Positions 1-8,171 of a DNA stretch of 64,000 bases are shown here, piece after piece. The notes below the pieces were generated by a model. The model ran no database searches, was not told the origin of the DNA, and was given only the letters and a program-made list of their open reading frames with translations. Made by a program: the position numbers and the translations under genes. How positions within the stretch are numbered: position 1 is the stretch's first letter; each line of letters begins with the position of its first letter. Location of the stretch: positions 188,508 to 252,507 of the forward strand of contig NZ_LKEG01000052.1 of assembly GCF_001645105.1 (NCBI RefSeq). Direction: 5' to 3'. This DNA comes from Pseudomonas marginalis (GTDB lineage: Bacteria > Pseudomonadota > Gammaproteobacteria > Pseudomonadales > Pseudomonadaceae).

Positions 1-238
1 TGCCATCGCTGATGGGCTGGCCAGGAATGCCATAGAAGTCGCCGCCCAGGGCGATGACTTGGCCATACGTCAGCGCCAGTCCGTTGGGCAGGTGCAGTTC
101 GATCTGGCGCGCGGGAATCGGCGCTGCATCTTTGACGAAGCGCAACAGGGTGTCATCGCCGATGGCGGTGTGTTCACCCCCTTCAAAACGCAGGGTGGGC
201 GGTTTTTTTTCGGGTGCTGCGAGTTCAAGACCTGACAT
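1..238 (-). CDS. Hypothetical protein, N-terminal part, probably SOS-controlled
   Basis: This is the first 79 codons of a leftward gene that runs off the window. The ATG at 236-238 follows a good AAGGAG ribosome site, and the protein begins MSGLELAAPEKKPPTLRF. The visible part has no signal peptide or membrane segment; it contains a Gly-rich stretch (ALGGDFYGIPGQP) near residue 70. I do not recognise the family. The one strong clue is the consensus LexA box 40-55 bases upstream of the start, which predicts induction by DNA damage. It may be one of the uncharacterised LexA-regulon genes known in pseudomonads, but the visible part is too short to say which. Confidence 0.75.
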   Translation of the reverse strand, partial: MSGLELAAPEKKPPTLRFEGGEHTAIGDDTLLRFVKDAAPIPARQIELHLPNGLALTYGQVIALGGDFYGIPGQPISDG

Positions 239-277
239 GTTAGCTCCTTGCTATGTCGTAGGAATCTTCCTTAAAGG

Positions 278-293
278 CTGTATATATATACAG
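278..293 (-). promoter_or_regulatory. LexA (SOS) box
   Basis: CTGTATATATATACAG is a perfect 16-bp palindrome and matches the gammaproteobacterial LexA consensus at every position; the symmetry extends one base each side (277-294). It lies 40-55 bases upstream of the leftward gene at the window edge and about 190 bases from kdgD, so the leftward gene is the probable target. Confidence 0.85.
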
Positions 294-405
294 CTTTAGC
301 GAGCATAGAGGAAAAAAGTCCCACGTCAAGAACAGCGGTTTTGAAGTGTTCCGCCCCTGCATCTGCGAACGGTCGATGAATTGCTGTTGACGAAATTATT
401 TATAG

Positions 406-423
406 TTGTACGATGACGTACGA
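406..423. promoter_or_regulatory. Inverted repeat, candidate operator for the glucarate cluster
   Basis: TTGTACG-ATGA-CGTACGA forms a 7-bp inverted repeat with one mismatch, 60-77 bases upstream of kdgD. The position fits a repressor or activator site for the sugar-acid genes, whose regulators are often GntR or LysR type. No regulator gene lies nearby in this window, so the assignment rests only on symmetry and position. Confidence 0.3.
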
Positions 424-436
424 CATCACCAAAACC

Positions 437-444
437 AACAACAA
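437..444 (+). promoter_or_regulatory. Candidate Hfq/Crc A-rich site in the kdgD leader
   Basis: AACAACAA fits the AANAANAA motif bound by Hfq with Crc during catabolite repression in Pseudomonas. It sits in an A/C-rich stretch about 40 bases before the kdgD start. kdgD lacks a strong Shine-Dalgarno sequence, which would make it sensitive to such control. A second motif occurs before the transporter gene of the same cluster. Confidence 0.4.
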
Positions 445-482
445 CCTTTCAATAGAAAGTCTTCGCCCAGGGTGTTCGAATA

Positions 483-1394
483 ATGAATCCACAAGAACTG
501 AAGTCCATCCTCTCCCACGGTCTGCTGTCTTTCCCGGTGACCGATTTCAATGCCCAGGGTGACTTCCACCAGGCGGGCTACATCAAGCGCCTGGAATGGC
601 TGGCCCCTTACGGCGCTACCGCCCTGTTCGCTGCCGGCGGTACCGGTGAGTTTTTCTCCCTCGCTGCCAGCGAATATTCCCAAGTGGTGAAAACCGCCGT
701 TGATACCTGCGCCACCAGCGTGCCGATTCTTGCCGGTGTCGGCGGTGCAACCCGCCAGGCCATCGAGTACGCCCAAGAGGCCGAGCGCCTGGGTGCCAAA
801 GGTTTGCTGCTGCTGCCGCATTACCTCACCGAAGCCAGCCAGGACGGTGTTGCCGCCCACGTTGAAGCCGTGTGCAAGTCGGTCAAGATCGGTGTCGTGG
901 TCTATAACCGCAACGTTTGCCGCTTGACTGCGCCCCTGCTGGAACGCCTGGCCGAGCGCTGCCCGAACCTGATCGGCTACAAAGACGGCCTGGGTGACAT
1001 CGAGTTGATGGTGTCGATCCGCCGTCGCCTGGGCGACCGTTTCAGCTACCTCGGTGGCTTGCCGACTGCAGAGGTTTACGCCGCTGCCTACAAGGCACTG
1101 GGCGTGCCGGTGTACTCCTCGGCGGTGTTCAACTTCATCCCGAAAACCGCGATGGACTTCTACCACGCCATTGCCCGCGACGATCACGCCACCGTCGGCA
1201 AGATCATCGACGACTTCTTCCTGCCGTACCTGGACATCCGCAACCGCAAGGCCGGTTACGCCGTGAGCATCGTCAAGGCAGGCGCGAAAATCGCCGGCTA
1301 TGACGCAGGCCCGGTGCGCACCCCGCTGACCGATCTGCTGCCGGAAGAATACGAAGCCCTGGCCGCGCTGATCGACAAGCAAGGTCCGCAATAA
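483..1394 (+). CDS. kdgD: 5-dehydro-4-deoxyglucarate dehydratase
   Basis: This enzyme converts 5-keto-4-deoxy-D-glucarate to 2,5-dioxopentanoate (alpha-ketoglutarate semialdehyde) with loss of water and CO2, the middle step of D-glucarate and D-galactarate breakdown. The 303-residue protein is a full-length DHDPS/NAL-family TIM barrel. It has the GGTGEF substrate loop at 52-57, the catalytic Tyr141 (YNRN) and the Schiff-base Lys167 (GYKDG). The ATG has only a weak ribosome site. Next come the dehydrogenase for its product, a sugar-acid transporter and garD, which fixes the pathway. A hairpin terminator follows the stop codon, so downstream genes may be expressed at a lower level. Confidence 0.93.
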   Translation: MNPQELKSILSHGLLSFPVTDFNAQGDFHQAGYIKRLEWLAPYGATALFAAGGTGEFFSLAASEYSQVVKTAVDTCATSVPILAGVGGATRQAIEYAQEAERLGAKGLLLLPHYLTEASQDGVAAHVEAVCKSVKIGVVVYNRNVCRLTAPLLERLAERCPNLIGYKDGLGDIELMVSIRRRLGDRFSYLGGLPTAEVYAAAYKALGVPVYSSAVFNFIPKTAMDFYHAIARDDHATVGKIIDDFFLPYLDIRNRKAGYAVSIVKAGAKIAGYDAGPVRTPLTDLLPEEYEALAALIDKQGPQ

Positions 1395-1403
1395 ATTATC
1401 CAC

Positions 1404-1431
1404 AAGGCCGCTGAGCAATCAGCGGCCTTTT
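1404..1431 (+). terminator. Hairpin terminator or attenuator after kdgD
   Basis: AAGGCCGCTGA pairs perfectly with TCAGCGGCCTT around a GCAA tetraloop, and the 3' arm runs into TTTT. It lies only 18 bases before the next start codon, so it probably reduces rather than ends transcription into the dehydrogenase gene. Confidence 0.7.
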
Positions 1432-1448
1432 GCGTCAGGAGAAGATTC

Positions 1449-2894
1449 GTGTCTCAAGCTCAACGTTTTGATAACTACATCAATGGCCAGTGGGTGGCCG
1501 GCGCTGACTATTGCGTCAACCTCAACCCGTCGGAGTTGTCCGATGTCATTGGCGAATACGCCAAGGCTGACGTTGCTCAAGTCAACACCGCCATTGATGC
1601 TGCCCGCGCCGCGTTCCCGGCTTGGTCCACTTCCGGGATCCAGGCTCGCCACGATGCCTTGGATAAAGTCGGCAGCGAAATCCTCGCTCGCCGGGAAGAG
1701 CTCGGCACCCTGCTGGCCCGTGAAGAGGGCAAGACCCTGCCCGAAGCCATTGGCGAAGTGACCCGCGCCGGTAACATCTTCAAGTTCTTCGCCGGTGAGT
1801 GCCTGCGCCTGTCCGGTGACTACGTGCCATCGGTTCGCCCGGGCGTCAATGTCGAAGTCACCCGCGAAGCCCTGGGTGTGGTCGGTTTGATCACGCCGTG
1901 GAACTTCCCGATCGCCATCCCTGCGTGGAAAATCGCCCCGGCCTTGGCCTACGGTAACTGCGTGGTGATCAAGCCCGCCGAGCTGGTACCGGGCTGCGCC
2001 TGGGCCCTGGCAGAGATCATTTCCCGTGCCGGTTTCCCCGCCGGTGTATTCAACCTGGTAATGGGCAGCGGCCGTGTGGTCGGTGATGTGCTGGTCAACA
2101 GCCCGAAAGTCGATGGCATCAGCTTCACCGGTTCGGTGGGTGTCGGTCGCCAGATCGCCGTCAGCTGCGTGTCGCGCCAGGCCAAAGTGCAGTTGGAAAT
2201 GGGCGGCAAGAACCCGCAGATCATTCTGGACGACGCCGACCTCAAGCAGGCCGTCGAGCTGTCCGTACAGAGCGCGTTCTACTCCACCGGCCAGCGTTGC
2301 ACGGCGTCCAGTCGCCTGATCGTCACCGCCGGTATCCACGACCAGTTCGTCGCGGCCATGGCTGAGCGCATGAAGTCGATCAAGGTCGGCCACGCCCTCA
2401 AAAGCGGCACCGACATTGGCCCGGTGGTTTCCCAGGCCCAGTTGGACCAGGACCTCAAGTACATCGACATCGGCCAAAGCGAAGGTGCGCGGCTGGTCAG
2501 CGGTGGTGGCCTGGTGACCTGCGATACCGAAGGTTATTACCTGGCGCCGACGCTGTTTGCCGACAGCGAAGCCGCCATGCGCATCAGCCGTGAAGAGATC
2601 TTCGGCCCAGTGGCCAACGTAGTGCGCGTCGCGGACTACGAGGCGGCGCTGGCCATGGCCAATGACACCGAGTTCGGTTTGTCGGCGGGCATTGCCACGA
2701 CGTCGCTGAAGTACGCCAACCACTTCAAGCGCCACTCCCAGGCCGGGATGGTAATGGTCAACCTGCCAACCGCCGGTGTGGACTATCACGTTCCGTTCGG
2801 TGGCCGTAAGGGTTCATCCTATGGTTCGCGTGAGCAAGGTCGCTATGCGCAAGAGTTCTACACCGTGGTGAAAACCAGCTACATCGGTTCGTAA
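1449..2894 (+). CDS. Alpha-ketoglutarate semialdehyde dehydrogenase
   Basis: This NAD(P)-dependent aldehyde dehydrogenase should oxidise 2,5-dioxopentanoate, the KdgD product, to 2-oxoglutarate. The 481-residue protein carries the family landmarks: TPWNFP at 149-154, the cofactor lysine at 175 (VIKP), FTGSVG at 226-231, the general-base Glu250 (LEMGG) and the catalytic Cys284 (GQRCT). The start is a GTG with AGGAG about eight bases upstream; no ATG fits as well. The family alone does not fix the substrate; the assignment comes from its place between kdgD and the transporter. A REPIN separates it from the transporter gene. Confidence 0.9.
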   Translation: MSQAQRFDNYINGQWVAGADYCVNLNPSELSDVIGEYAKADVAQVNTAIDAARAAFPAWSTSGIQARHDALDKVGSEILARREELGTLLAREEGKTLPEAIGEVTRAGNIFKFFAGECLRLSGDYVPSVRPGVNVEVTREALGVVGLITPWNFPIAIPAWKIAPALAYGNCVVIKPAELVPGCAWALAEIISRAGFPAGVFNLVMGSGRVVGDVLVNSPKVDGISFTGSVGVGRQIAVSCVSRQAKVQLEMGGKNPQIILDDADLKQAVELSVQSAFYSTGQRCTASSRLIVTAGIHDQFVAAMAERMKSIKVGHALKSGTDIGPVVSQAQLDQDLKYIDIGQSEGARLVSGGGLVTCDTEGYYLAPTLFADSEAAMRISREEIFGPVANVVRVADYEAALAMANDTEFGLSAGIATTSLKYANHFKRHSQAGMVMVNLPTAGVDYHVPFGGRKGSSYGSREQGRYAQEFYTVVKTSYIGS

Positions 2895-2918
2895 CACGCA
2901 ACACCTGTGGAACCCGCT

Positions 2919-2967
2919 TATGTGGGAGCTGGCTTGTCTGCATCGCAGGCAAGCCAGCTCCCACATA
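2919..2967. repeat. REPIN, GTGGGAGCTGGCTTG type
   Basis: Two 18-base arms (2919-2936 and 2950-2967) containing GTGGGAGCTGGCTTG are perfect inverted copies around a 13-base centre. The element lies inside the glucarate cluster, between the dehydrogenase and the transporter. It shares its sequence class with the element at 58419-58511. Confidence 0.85.
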
Positions 2968-3009
2968 AAGCGGTCCTCAGTAGCAATACACACAACAATT
3001 ACCCGCAAA

Positions 3010-3017
3010 AAAAATAA
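3010..3017 (+). promoter_or_regulatory. Candidate Hfq/Crc A-rich site before the transporter
   Basis: AAAAATAA fits AANAANAA and lies three bases upstream of the ribosome site GTGGGAG of the transporter gene. Hfq/Crc bound here would block ribosome entry directly. Together with the motif in the kdgD leader it suggests catabolite repression of both uptake and breakdown of sugar acids. Confidence 0.45.
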
Positions 3018-3036
3018 TTAGTGGGAGTACTTCTAG

Positions 3037-4401
3037 ATGCAAGCGACCAAGCCGACCCACGTCCGCTATTTGATCCTGCTCATGCTGTTCCTGGTGACCA
3101 CGATCAACTACGCCGACCGGGCCACCATCGCCATCGCGGGCTCCAGCCTGCAAAAAGACCTCGGCATCGACGCGGTCACCCTCGGTTATATCTTCTCCGC
3201 ATTCGGTTGGGCCTACGTGGCCGGGCAAATCCCCGGCGGCTGGCTGCTCGACCGCTTCGGTTCGAAAAAAGTCTATGCCCTGAGCATTTTCACCTGGTCG
3301 CTGTTCACCGTGCTGCAAGGCTATGTCGGTGAGTTCGGTGTCTCCACTGCGGTTGTCGCGCTGTTTATGCTGCGTTTCATGGTGGGTCTGGCTGAAGCGC
3401 CATCCTTCCCGGGTAACGCACGCATTGTGGCCGCCTGGTTCCCGACGGCCGAGCGCGGTACGGCATCGGCTATCTTCAACTCGGCGCAGTACTTCGCCAC
3501 GGTGCTGTTTGCACCGCTGATGGGATGGATCGTCTACCGCTTCGGCTGGCAGCACGTGTTTATCGTGATGGGCGTGATCGGCATCGTGTTCTCGCTGATC
3601 TGGCTGAAAGTGATCCACAGCCCACGCCAGCACCCAATGATCAACGAAGCCGAGCTCAACCACATCGCCGCCAATGGCGCGATGGTCGATATGGACCAGG
3701 ATAAGGGCAAGGGTAAGAAAACCGACGGTCCTAAGTGGGATTACATCCGCCAGTTACTGACCAACCGCATGATGCTCGGCGTGTACCTGGGCCAGTATTG
3801 CATCAATGGCATCACCTACTTCTTCCTGACCTGGTTCCCGGTGTACCTGGTGCAGGACCGTGGTATGACCATCCTCAAGGCCGGTTTCATCGCCTCGTTG
3901 CCGGCGATCTGCGGCTTCATCGGCGGCGTGCTGGGTGGGGTGATTTCCGACTACCTGCTGCGCAAGGGCCATTCGCTGACGTTCGCCCGCAAGGCGCCGA
4001 TCATCGCCGGCTTGCTGGTCTCCAGCAGCATCATTGCGTGTAACTATGTCGATGTTGAATGGATGGTCGTGGGCTTCATGGCCTTGGCTTTCTTCGGCAA
4101 AGGCGTTGGCGCACTGGGCTGGGCGGTGGTGTCTGACACGTCGCCGAAACAAATCGCCGGTCTCAGTGGCGGCTTGTTCAACACCTTCGGTAACCTGGCC
4201 TCGATCACTACGCCGATTGTCATCGGCTACATCATCAGCACCACCGGTTCGTTCAAATGGGCCCTGGTGTTCGTCGGCGCCAACGCGCTGGTGGCAGTGT
4301 TCAGCTATCTGGTCATCGTTGGCCCGATCAAGCGTGTAGTACTCAAAGAGCCGCCAGCCAAGGGCCCTGAGTTGAACAACCTAACCGAAGCGCATTCCTG
4401 A
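3037..4401 (+). CDS. gudP: MFS D-glucarate/D-galactarate transporter
   Basis: This is an inner-membrane major-facilitator permease of the anion:cation symporter group that imports sugar diacids such as D-glucarate. The 454-residue protein has about twelve hydrophobic segments in two halves. The first helix is followed by TTINYADRATIAIAG, characteristic of the GudP/GarP group, and the central cytoplasmic loop is charged (near KGKGKKTDG, residues 225-235). The ATG at 3037 follows GTGGGAG. It stands between the semialdehyde dehydrogenase and garD, so glucarate or galactarate is the probable substrate; which is preferred cannot be read from sequence. Confidence 0.85.
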   Translation: MQATKPTHVRYLILLMLFLVTTINYADRATIAIAGSSLQKDLGIDAVTLGYIFSAFGWAYVAGQIPGGWLLDRFGSKKVYALSIFTWSLFTVLQGYVGEFGVSTAVVALFMLRFMVGLAEAPSFPGNARIVAAWFPTAERGTASAIFNSAQYFATVLFAPLMGWIVYRFGWQHVFIVMGVIGIVFSLIWLKVIHSPRQHPMINEAELNHIAANGAMVDMDQDKGKGKKTDGPKWDYIRQLLTNRMMLGVYLGQYCINGITYFFLTWFPVYLVQDRGMTILKAGFIASLPAICGFIGGVLGGVISDYLLRKGHSLTFARKAPIIAGLLVSSSIIACNYVDVEWMVVGFMALAFFGKGVGALGWAVVSDTSPKQIAGLSGGLFNTFGNLASITTPIVIGYIISTTGSFKWALVFVGANALVAVFSYLVIVGPIKRVVLKEPPAKGPELNNLTEAHS

Positions 4402-4412
4402 GGGGCCGTGTG

Positions 4413-5966
4413 ATGCAGTTGATTGAACATGCCGACTCGCCGCGCTCGATTCGTTTGCACGAGCGCGACAACGTGGTGATCGTGGTCAATGACCAGGGCG
4501 TACCGGCCGGGACGGAGTTCCCGGACGGCCTGGTGACCGTGGATTTCATCCCCCAGAGCCATAAGGTGACCCTGGAAGATATCCCCGAAGGCGGTCAGAT
4601 TATTCGCTACGGCCAGACCATTGGTTACGCCTTGGCGCCGATTCCGCGCGGCAGTTGGGTCCAGGAAGATCAACTGCGCATGCCGACCGCGCCACCGCTG
4701 GACAGCTTGCCGCTGTCCACCGAGGTGCCTGAAACCCAGGCGCCGCTGGAAGGGTTTACGTTCGAGGGTTACCGCAATGCCGACGGCACCGTGGGCACGC
4801 GCAATATCCTCGGCATCACCACCACGGTGCAATGCGTTACCGGTGTGCTGGACCACGCGGTCAAGCGCATCAAGGACGAATTGCTGCCCAAATACCCCCA
4901 CGTCGATGACGTGGTGGCGCTGACCCACAGCTACGGCTGTGGGGTGGCGATTACGGCGACGGATGCCTACATCCCGATCCGTACCGTGCGTAACCTGGCG
5001 CGCAACCCGAACCTGGGCGGCGAAGCCTTGGTGATCAGCCTGGGCTGCGAGAAATTGCAGGCCGGGCAGGTGATGCACGACAACGACAGCTCCGTCGACC
5101 TGAGCGAGCCGTGGTTGTACCGGTTGCAGGATTCCAGCCACGGGTTTACCGAAATGATCGAGCAGATCATGGCGCTGGCCGAGGTGCGCTTGAAGAAGCT
5201 CGACCAGCGCCGCCGGGAAACCGTGCCGGCGTCGGAGCTGATCCTGGGCATGCAGTGCGGCGGCAGTGATGCGTTTTCCGGCATCACCGCCAACCCGGCG
5301 CTGGGTTATGCCTCGGATTTGCTGCTACGGGCCGGGGCGACGGTGATGTTCTCCGAAGTGACTGAAGTCCGCGATGCCATTTACCTGCTGACTTCGCGTG
5401 CAGAGACGAAGGAAGTTGCCGAGGAGCTGGTACGGGAAATGGACTGGTACGACCGTTACCTGGCCAAGGGCGAGGCGGATCGCAGCGCCAACACCACGCC
5501 AGGCAACAAGAAAGGCGGGTTGTCGAATATTGTCGAGAAGTCCCTGGGCTCCATCGTCAAATCCGGCAGCAGCGCGATCAACGGCGTGCTGGGTCCGGGC
5601 GAGCGGTTCAAGGGCAAGGGCCTGATCTTTTGCGCCACGCCGGCCAGCGACTTTGTGTGCGGCACCTTGCAACTGGCGGCGGGGATGAACCTGCACGTGT
5701 TCACCACTGGGCGTGGCACGCCTTATGGGTTGGCCATGGCGCCGGTAGTGAAGGTCTCGACCCGTACGGAGTTGGCGCAGCGCTGGCCGGACCTCATCGA
5801 TATCGACGCCGGGCGCATTGCCACCGGGCGCGCGACCATCGAAGAGTTGGGCTGGGAGTTGTTCCACTTCTACCTGGATGTGGCCAGCGGCAAGAAGCAA
5901 ACGTGGGCGGAGCATCACAAGTTGCATAACGACATTACGTTGTTCAACCCGGCGCCGATCACCTAG
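4413..5966 (+). CDS. garD: Galactarate dehydratase
   Basis: GarD removes water from D-galactarate to give 5-keto-4-deoxyglucarate, the substrate of KdgD. The 517-residue protein has the length of E. coli GarD (about 523) and the same layout: an N-terminal SAF-like part with the conserved IPRGSW, then the UxaA/GarD catalytic part with GFTFEGYRNADGTVGTRN, the Cys-containing HSYGCGVAI and MQCGGSDAFSG. The ATG at 4413 lies seven bases after GAGGGG; a GTG one codon upstream is possible but worse spaced. It starts 11 bases after the transporter stop, so the two are co-transcribed. No glucarate dehydratase (gudD) is in the window. Confidence 0.92.
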   Translation: MQLIEHADSPRSIRLHERDNVVIVVNDQGVPAGTEFPDGLVTVDFIPQSHKVTLEDIPEGGQIIRYGQTIGYALAPIPRGSWVQEDQLRMPTAPPLDSLPLSTEVPETQAPLEGFTFEGYRNADGTVGTRNILGITTTVQCVTGVLDHAVKRIKDELLPKYPHVDDVVALTHSYGCGVAITATDAYIPIRTVRNLARNPNLGGEALVISLGCEKLQAGQVMHDNDSSVDLSEPWLYRLQDSSHGFTEMIEQIMALAEVRLKKLDQRRRETVPASELILGMQCGGSDAFSGITANPALGYASDLLLRAGATVMFSEVTEVRDAIYLLTSRAETKEVAEELVREMDWYDRYLAKGEADRSANTTPGNKKGGLSNIVEKSLGSIVKSGSSAINGVLGPGERFKGKGLIFCATPASDFVCGTLQLAAGMNLHVFTTGRGTPYGLAMAPVVKVSTRTELAQRWPDLIDIDAGRIATGRATIEELGWELFHFYLDVASGKKQTWAEHHKLHNDITLFNPAPIT

Positions 5967-5981
5967 GTCTTCTTGCTGGAA

Positions 5982-6686
5982 TCAAGGCAGTGCCCTCATC
6001 AAGGCCTGGAGATGGGGGTAAACCTGTTTCGGGCTGTCAGCCCGGAGGATATGCCCGGACATCTCGGGCATAGGCTGCGTCGTGTAGTAGTCGGCGCAGA
6101 CAAAGCCGTCAACCCAGCCATCGGCATACACCTGATGGTCGGAGCCAGCGTCTCCGACCATCAGGACGCTTCCCTGGAGCCGGCCGTTCTTGCGCCATTG
6201 CCGAACAATCTTGCTCTTGCCCCTGCTGGGGTTTATCAGTGGCGACGGTCGCGGGCACACGGCGCGTGATCCGGCCCAGAAAAGACGGTTGGCTTTAACG
6301 TCCTGTGCGTTGATATTCAGTGAGTGAGCAATGGGGGCAATCCACTCTGTGTATCCGCCGGAAAGGATATGCACTTGTGTACCTTCTTGCTGCAGGTTGT
6401 GCAGCGTTTGCACAAGCGCTGGGTCGAGGTTGCCAATGATCGCTTGGGTATAACGATGAACGTGATGCTTGCGCACGCACGCCAGGGTCTTCATCAAGTA
6501 CAGCAACTCCCGGATATTGGCTTGGCCTGACAAGGCTTTGGGCACAATCAAGTTGAGTTGTTCCAGCGTTACCTGAGCGTTCGGGCTGTCGGCAATTGCC
6601 GATTTGACGATCTCAAGCGTGCTTTCGTGGTTCACCAAGGTCTGGTCGAAGTCGAAAATGACATGCGTTGCAGGGGGCGCTTTCAT
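5982..6686 (-). CDS. HAD-superfamily phosphatase, PSP-like
   Basis: This 234-residue cytoplasmic protein is a haloacid-dehalogenase phosphatase of the phosphoserine-phosphatase-like subgroup. Motif I is DFDQT at 12-16 (nucleophile Asp12, acid Asp14), motif II is LSGG at 108-111, a motif III lysine lies near 157-159 (GKSK), and motif IV is GDAGSD at 178-183. Its substrate cannot be told from sequence. The start overlaps the stop of the upstream acyltransferase gene as ATGA (6683-6686), so the two are translationally coupled. HAD domains of this type are fused to PlsC in some actinobacterial proteins, which suggests a lipid-phosphate substrate. It converges on garD with a 15-base gap. Confidence 0.8.
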   Translation of the reverse strand: MKAPPATHVIFDFDQTLVNHESTLEIVKSAIADSPNAQVTLEQLNLIVPKALSGQANIRELLYLMKTLACVRKHHVHRYTQAIIGNLDPALVQTLHNLQQEGTQVHILSGGYTEWIAPIAHSLNINAQDVKANRLFWAGSRAVCPRPSPLINPSRGKSKIVRQWRKNGRLQGSVLMVGDAGSDHQVYADGWVDGFVCADYYTTQPMPEMSGHILRADSPKQVYPHLQALMRALP

Positions 6687-7546
6687 CGGCGTGCCTGCGC
6701 ATCTATCTGGCGATAGCGGTGCTTATCCTCTCGGGTCCAGTGGGTCGCGGCAATTCCCAAGTGCTGGGCGATGCGTGCTTGTATCTGGTCGGCAAACGCT
6801 TGCCCGCTCTGATGCTCCTCGCGTTCCAGGCGTTCCAGATAGGTCATTTCGCAGACCATCCAGGGCATCATCAGCAAGCGTAGGAAACTCGCCAGGGCGG
6901 AGGCATGAAGCGGGCTTGCGACCAGGCCGAACGGGAGAGTCAGGCGCCCGGCCAGTGGCACGACGGGTAACTGGCGGCTCAACAGCCCAGCCCGAAAGCG
7001 ATACAAGCCGTGGCCATTGTTAATGGTCGCTTCGGGGGTGGTGTAGAGAGCGGTCCCTTGGGGGTTGGTTCGCATCTTTTGCAGATTGCGGGAGAAGGTC
7101 TTCTTATCGGCACCGTTCCAGAAGTGCCCACCCGAGCATTTGATCAGCAGCAAAGCCGTGAGGGCGACAACCCGGTTGTAGCCGCTGGACGCCACCAGCG
7201 TTGCTCCAGGCATCGCCAGGATTGCAAACGGATCAATCACGCTGACGTGGTTGGCGGCCACCACACAACCGCTGGTGAGCGTTGAGATTTGTCGCGGTGA
7301 CAGGGCGCACTTGATGCGAATGCCCAGTATCCAGAGAAGGCCTCGATACAGGATTCGCTTGGCGCCTACTGGAAGCGGCCAGGCGATCAGGCTCACTGCG
7401 ATCATCGAGACCAGGCGCACACACGCCAGCACACAACCGAAGGGCAGGTAAAGTTGCCGTAGAACGCTGGGGAACGCCCAGGTTTTCCGGGTGCACAGGC
7501 CTGCTATAGAGTGAAGGGGGTCGAGTGGCGGCACTTTGTTGTTCAT
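6683..7546 (-). CDS. PlsC-like acyltransferase
   Basis: This 287-residue protein is a glycerolipid acyltransferase of the 1-acylglycerol-3-phosphate family. It has a hydrophobic segment at about 35-60, the catalytic NHVSVID (His100, Asp105, the HX4D motif) and TTPEATINNG near 170, which corresponds to the phosphate-binding PEGT block with Ala in place of Gly. It is distinct from the longer acyltransferase at 55987. It sits between a GNAT gene 25 bases upstream and a HAD phosphatase that overlaps it by four bases, so the three form one leftward operon. An acyl-phospholipid or modified polar lipid is a reasonable product, but this is inference. Confidence 0.78.
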   Translation of the reverse strand: MNNKVPPLDPLHSIAGLCTRKTWAFPSVLRQLYLPFGCVLACVRLVSMIAVSLIAWPLPVGAKRILYRGLLWILGIRIKCALSPRQISTLTSGCVVAANHVSVIDPFAILAMPGATLVASSGYNRVVALTALLLIKCSGGHFWNGADKKTFSRNLQKMRTNPQGTALYTTPEATINNGHGLYRFRAGLLSRQLPVVPLAGRLTLPFGLVASPLHASALASFLRLLMMPWMVCEMTYLERLEREEHQSGQAFADQIQARIAQHLGIAATHWTREDKHRYRQIDAQARR

Positions 7547-7571
7547 GGTGGCTTACTCAGCAGTGTTTTTT

Positions 7572-8171
7572 TCAAGCCAGCTTTTTCTGCTCGGCAGTTT
7601 TCATTCGGCGTGAGAACCGATTGATTCGCTCCAGGTTGGCAGGGCTTATTTCTTTGAAGCGCTCACACGTAAGGTCGATCTTTGTGTGAGGGCCGAAGGC
7701 GGTTTCCATCACCTCTCCTGTGAGCTCCGGCATGTGCAAGAATGCTTTGTTCATTTCCAGCGCACGGTGATGGTTGACGTTGGTCAGTGTGTAAATGCGG
7801 TCAAAACCCACGTGCAAAAAACCGTACTCAAGTGCCAGGTGGATGGCAATAAAGGGATAGGGTGTGCCCCAGTATTTTTTGAGGAAACGATTGCCAAAGT
7901 TAATGCCATGCTCTTTTTTCGAGAATCCGGCATAACCAATAAAGGGGCCGTCCAGGCCAATGCTTACAGCCCAGCGCGACCAGTTCTGCTCGGCAATTTC
8001 TTTTTTGAACGTTGATATTTCGTTTATGGCAGCGGCCCTGTCTCGCGTGCTGCCGGCCGAAATGAACTTCATTGCCTCGGGGTCGCTGAGGAGTTCGGTA
8101 TAACCCTCAACGTCCTGATCATCCCAACTTCTGATATACACATTGTGTAAATGGTTGAAGGATTTACGCAT
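7572..8171 (-). CDS. GNAT-family N-acetyltransferase
   Basis: This 199-residue protein resembles the RimJ/RimL-type GNAT acetyltransferases: strands beginning VYIRSWDDQDVEGYTELLSD, a central FIGYAGF strand, and the C-terminal GFDRIYTLTNVNHHRALEMN block that in this fold follows the acetyl-CoA site. It is the first gene of the leftward operon with PlsC and HAD genes. By eye its base composition is more A+T-rich than the surrounding genes, and it uses codons such as AAA, ATA and TTT more often, which suggests recent acquisition. The acceptor is unknown. Confidence 0.75.
   Translation of the reverse strand: MRKSFNHLHNVYIRSWDDQDVEGYTELLSDPEAMKFISAGSTRDRAAAINEISTFKKEIAEQNWSRWAVSIGLDGPFIGYAGFSKKEHGINFGNRFLKKYWGTPYPFIAIHLALEYGFLHVGFDRIYTLTNVNHHRALEMNKAFLHMPELTGEVMETAFGPHTKIDLTCERFKEISPANLERINRFSRRMKTAEQKKLA

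Noticed and set aside
1419..2789. A 456-codon open frame on the - strand
   Set aside because: It is antisense to the semialdehyde dehydrogenase, whose motifs are complete.
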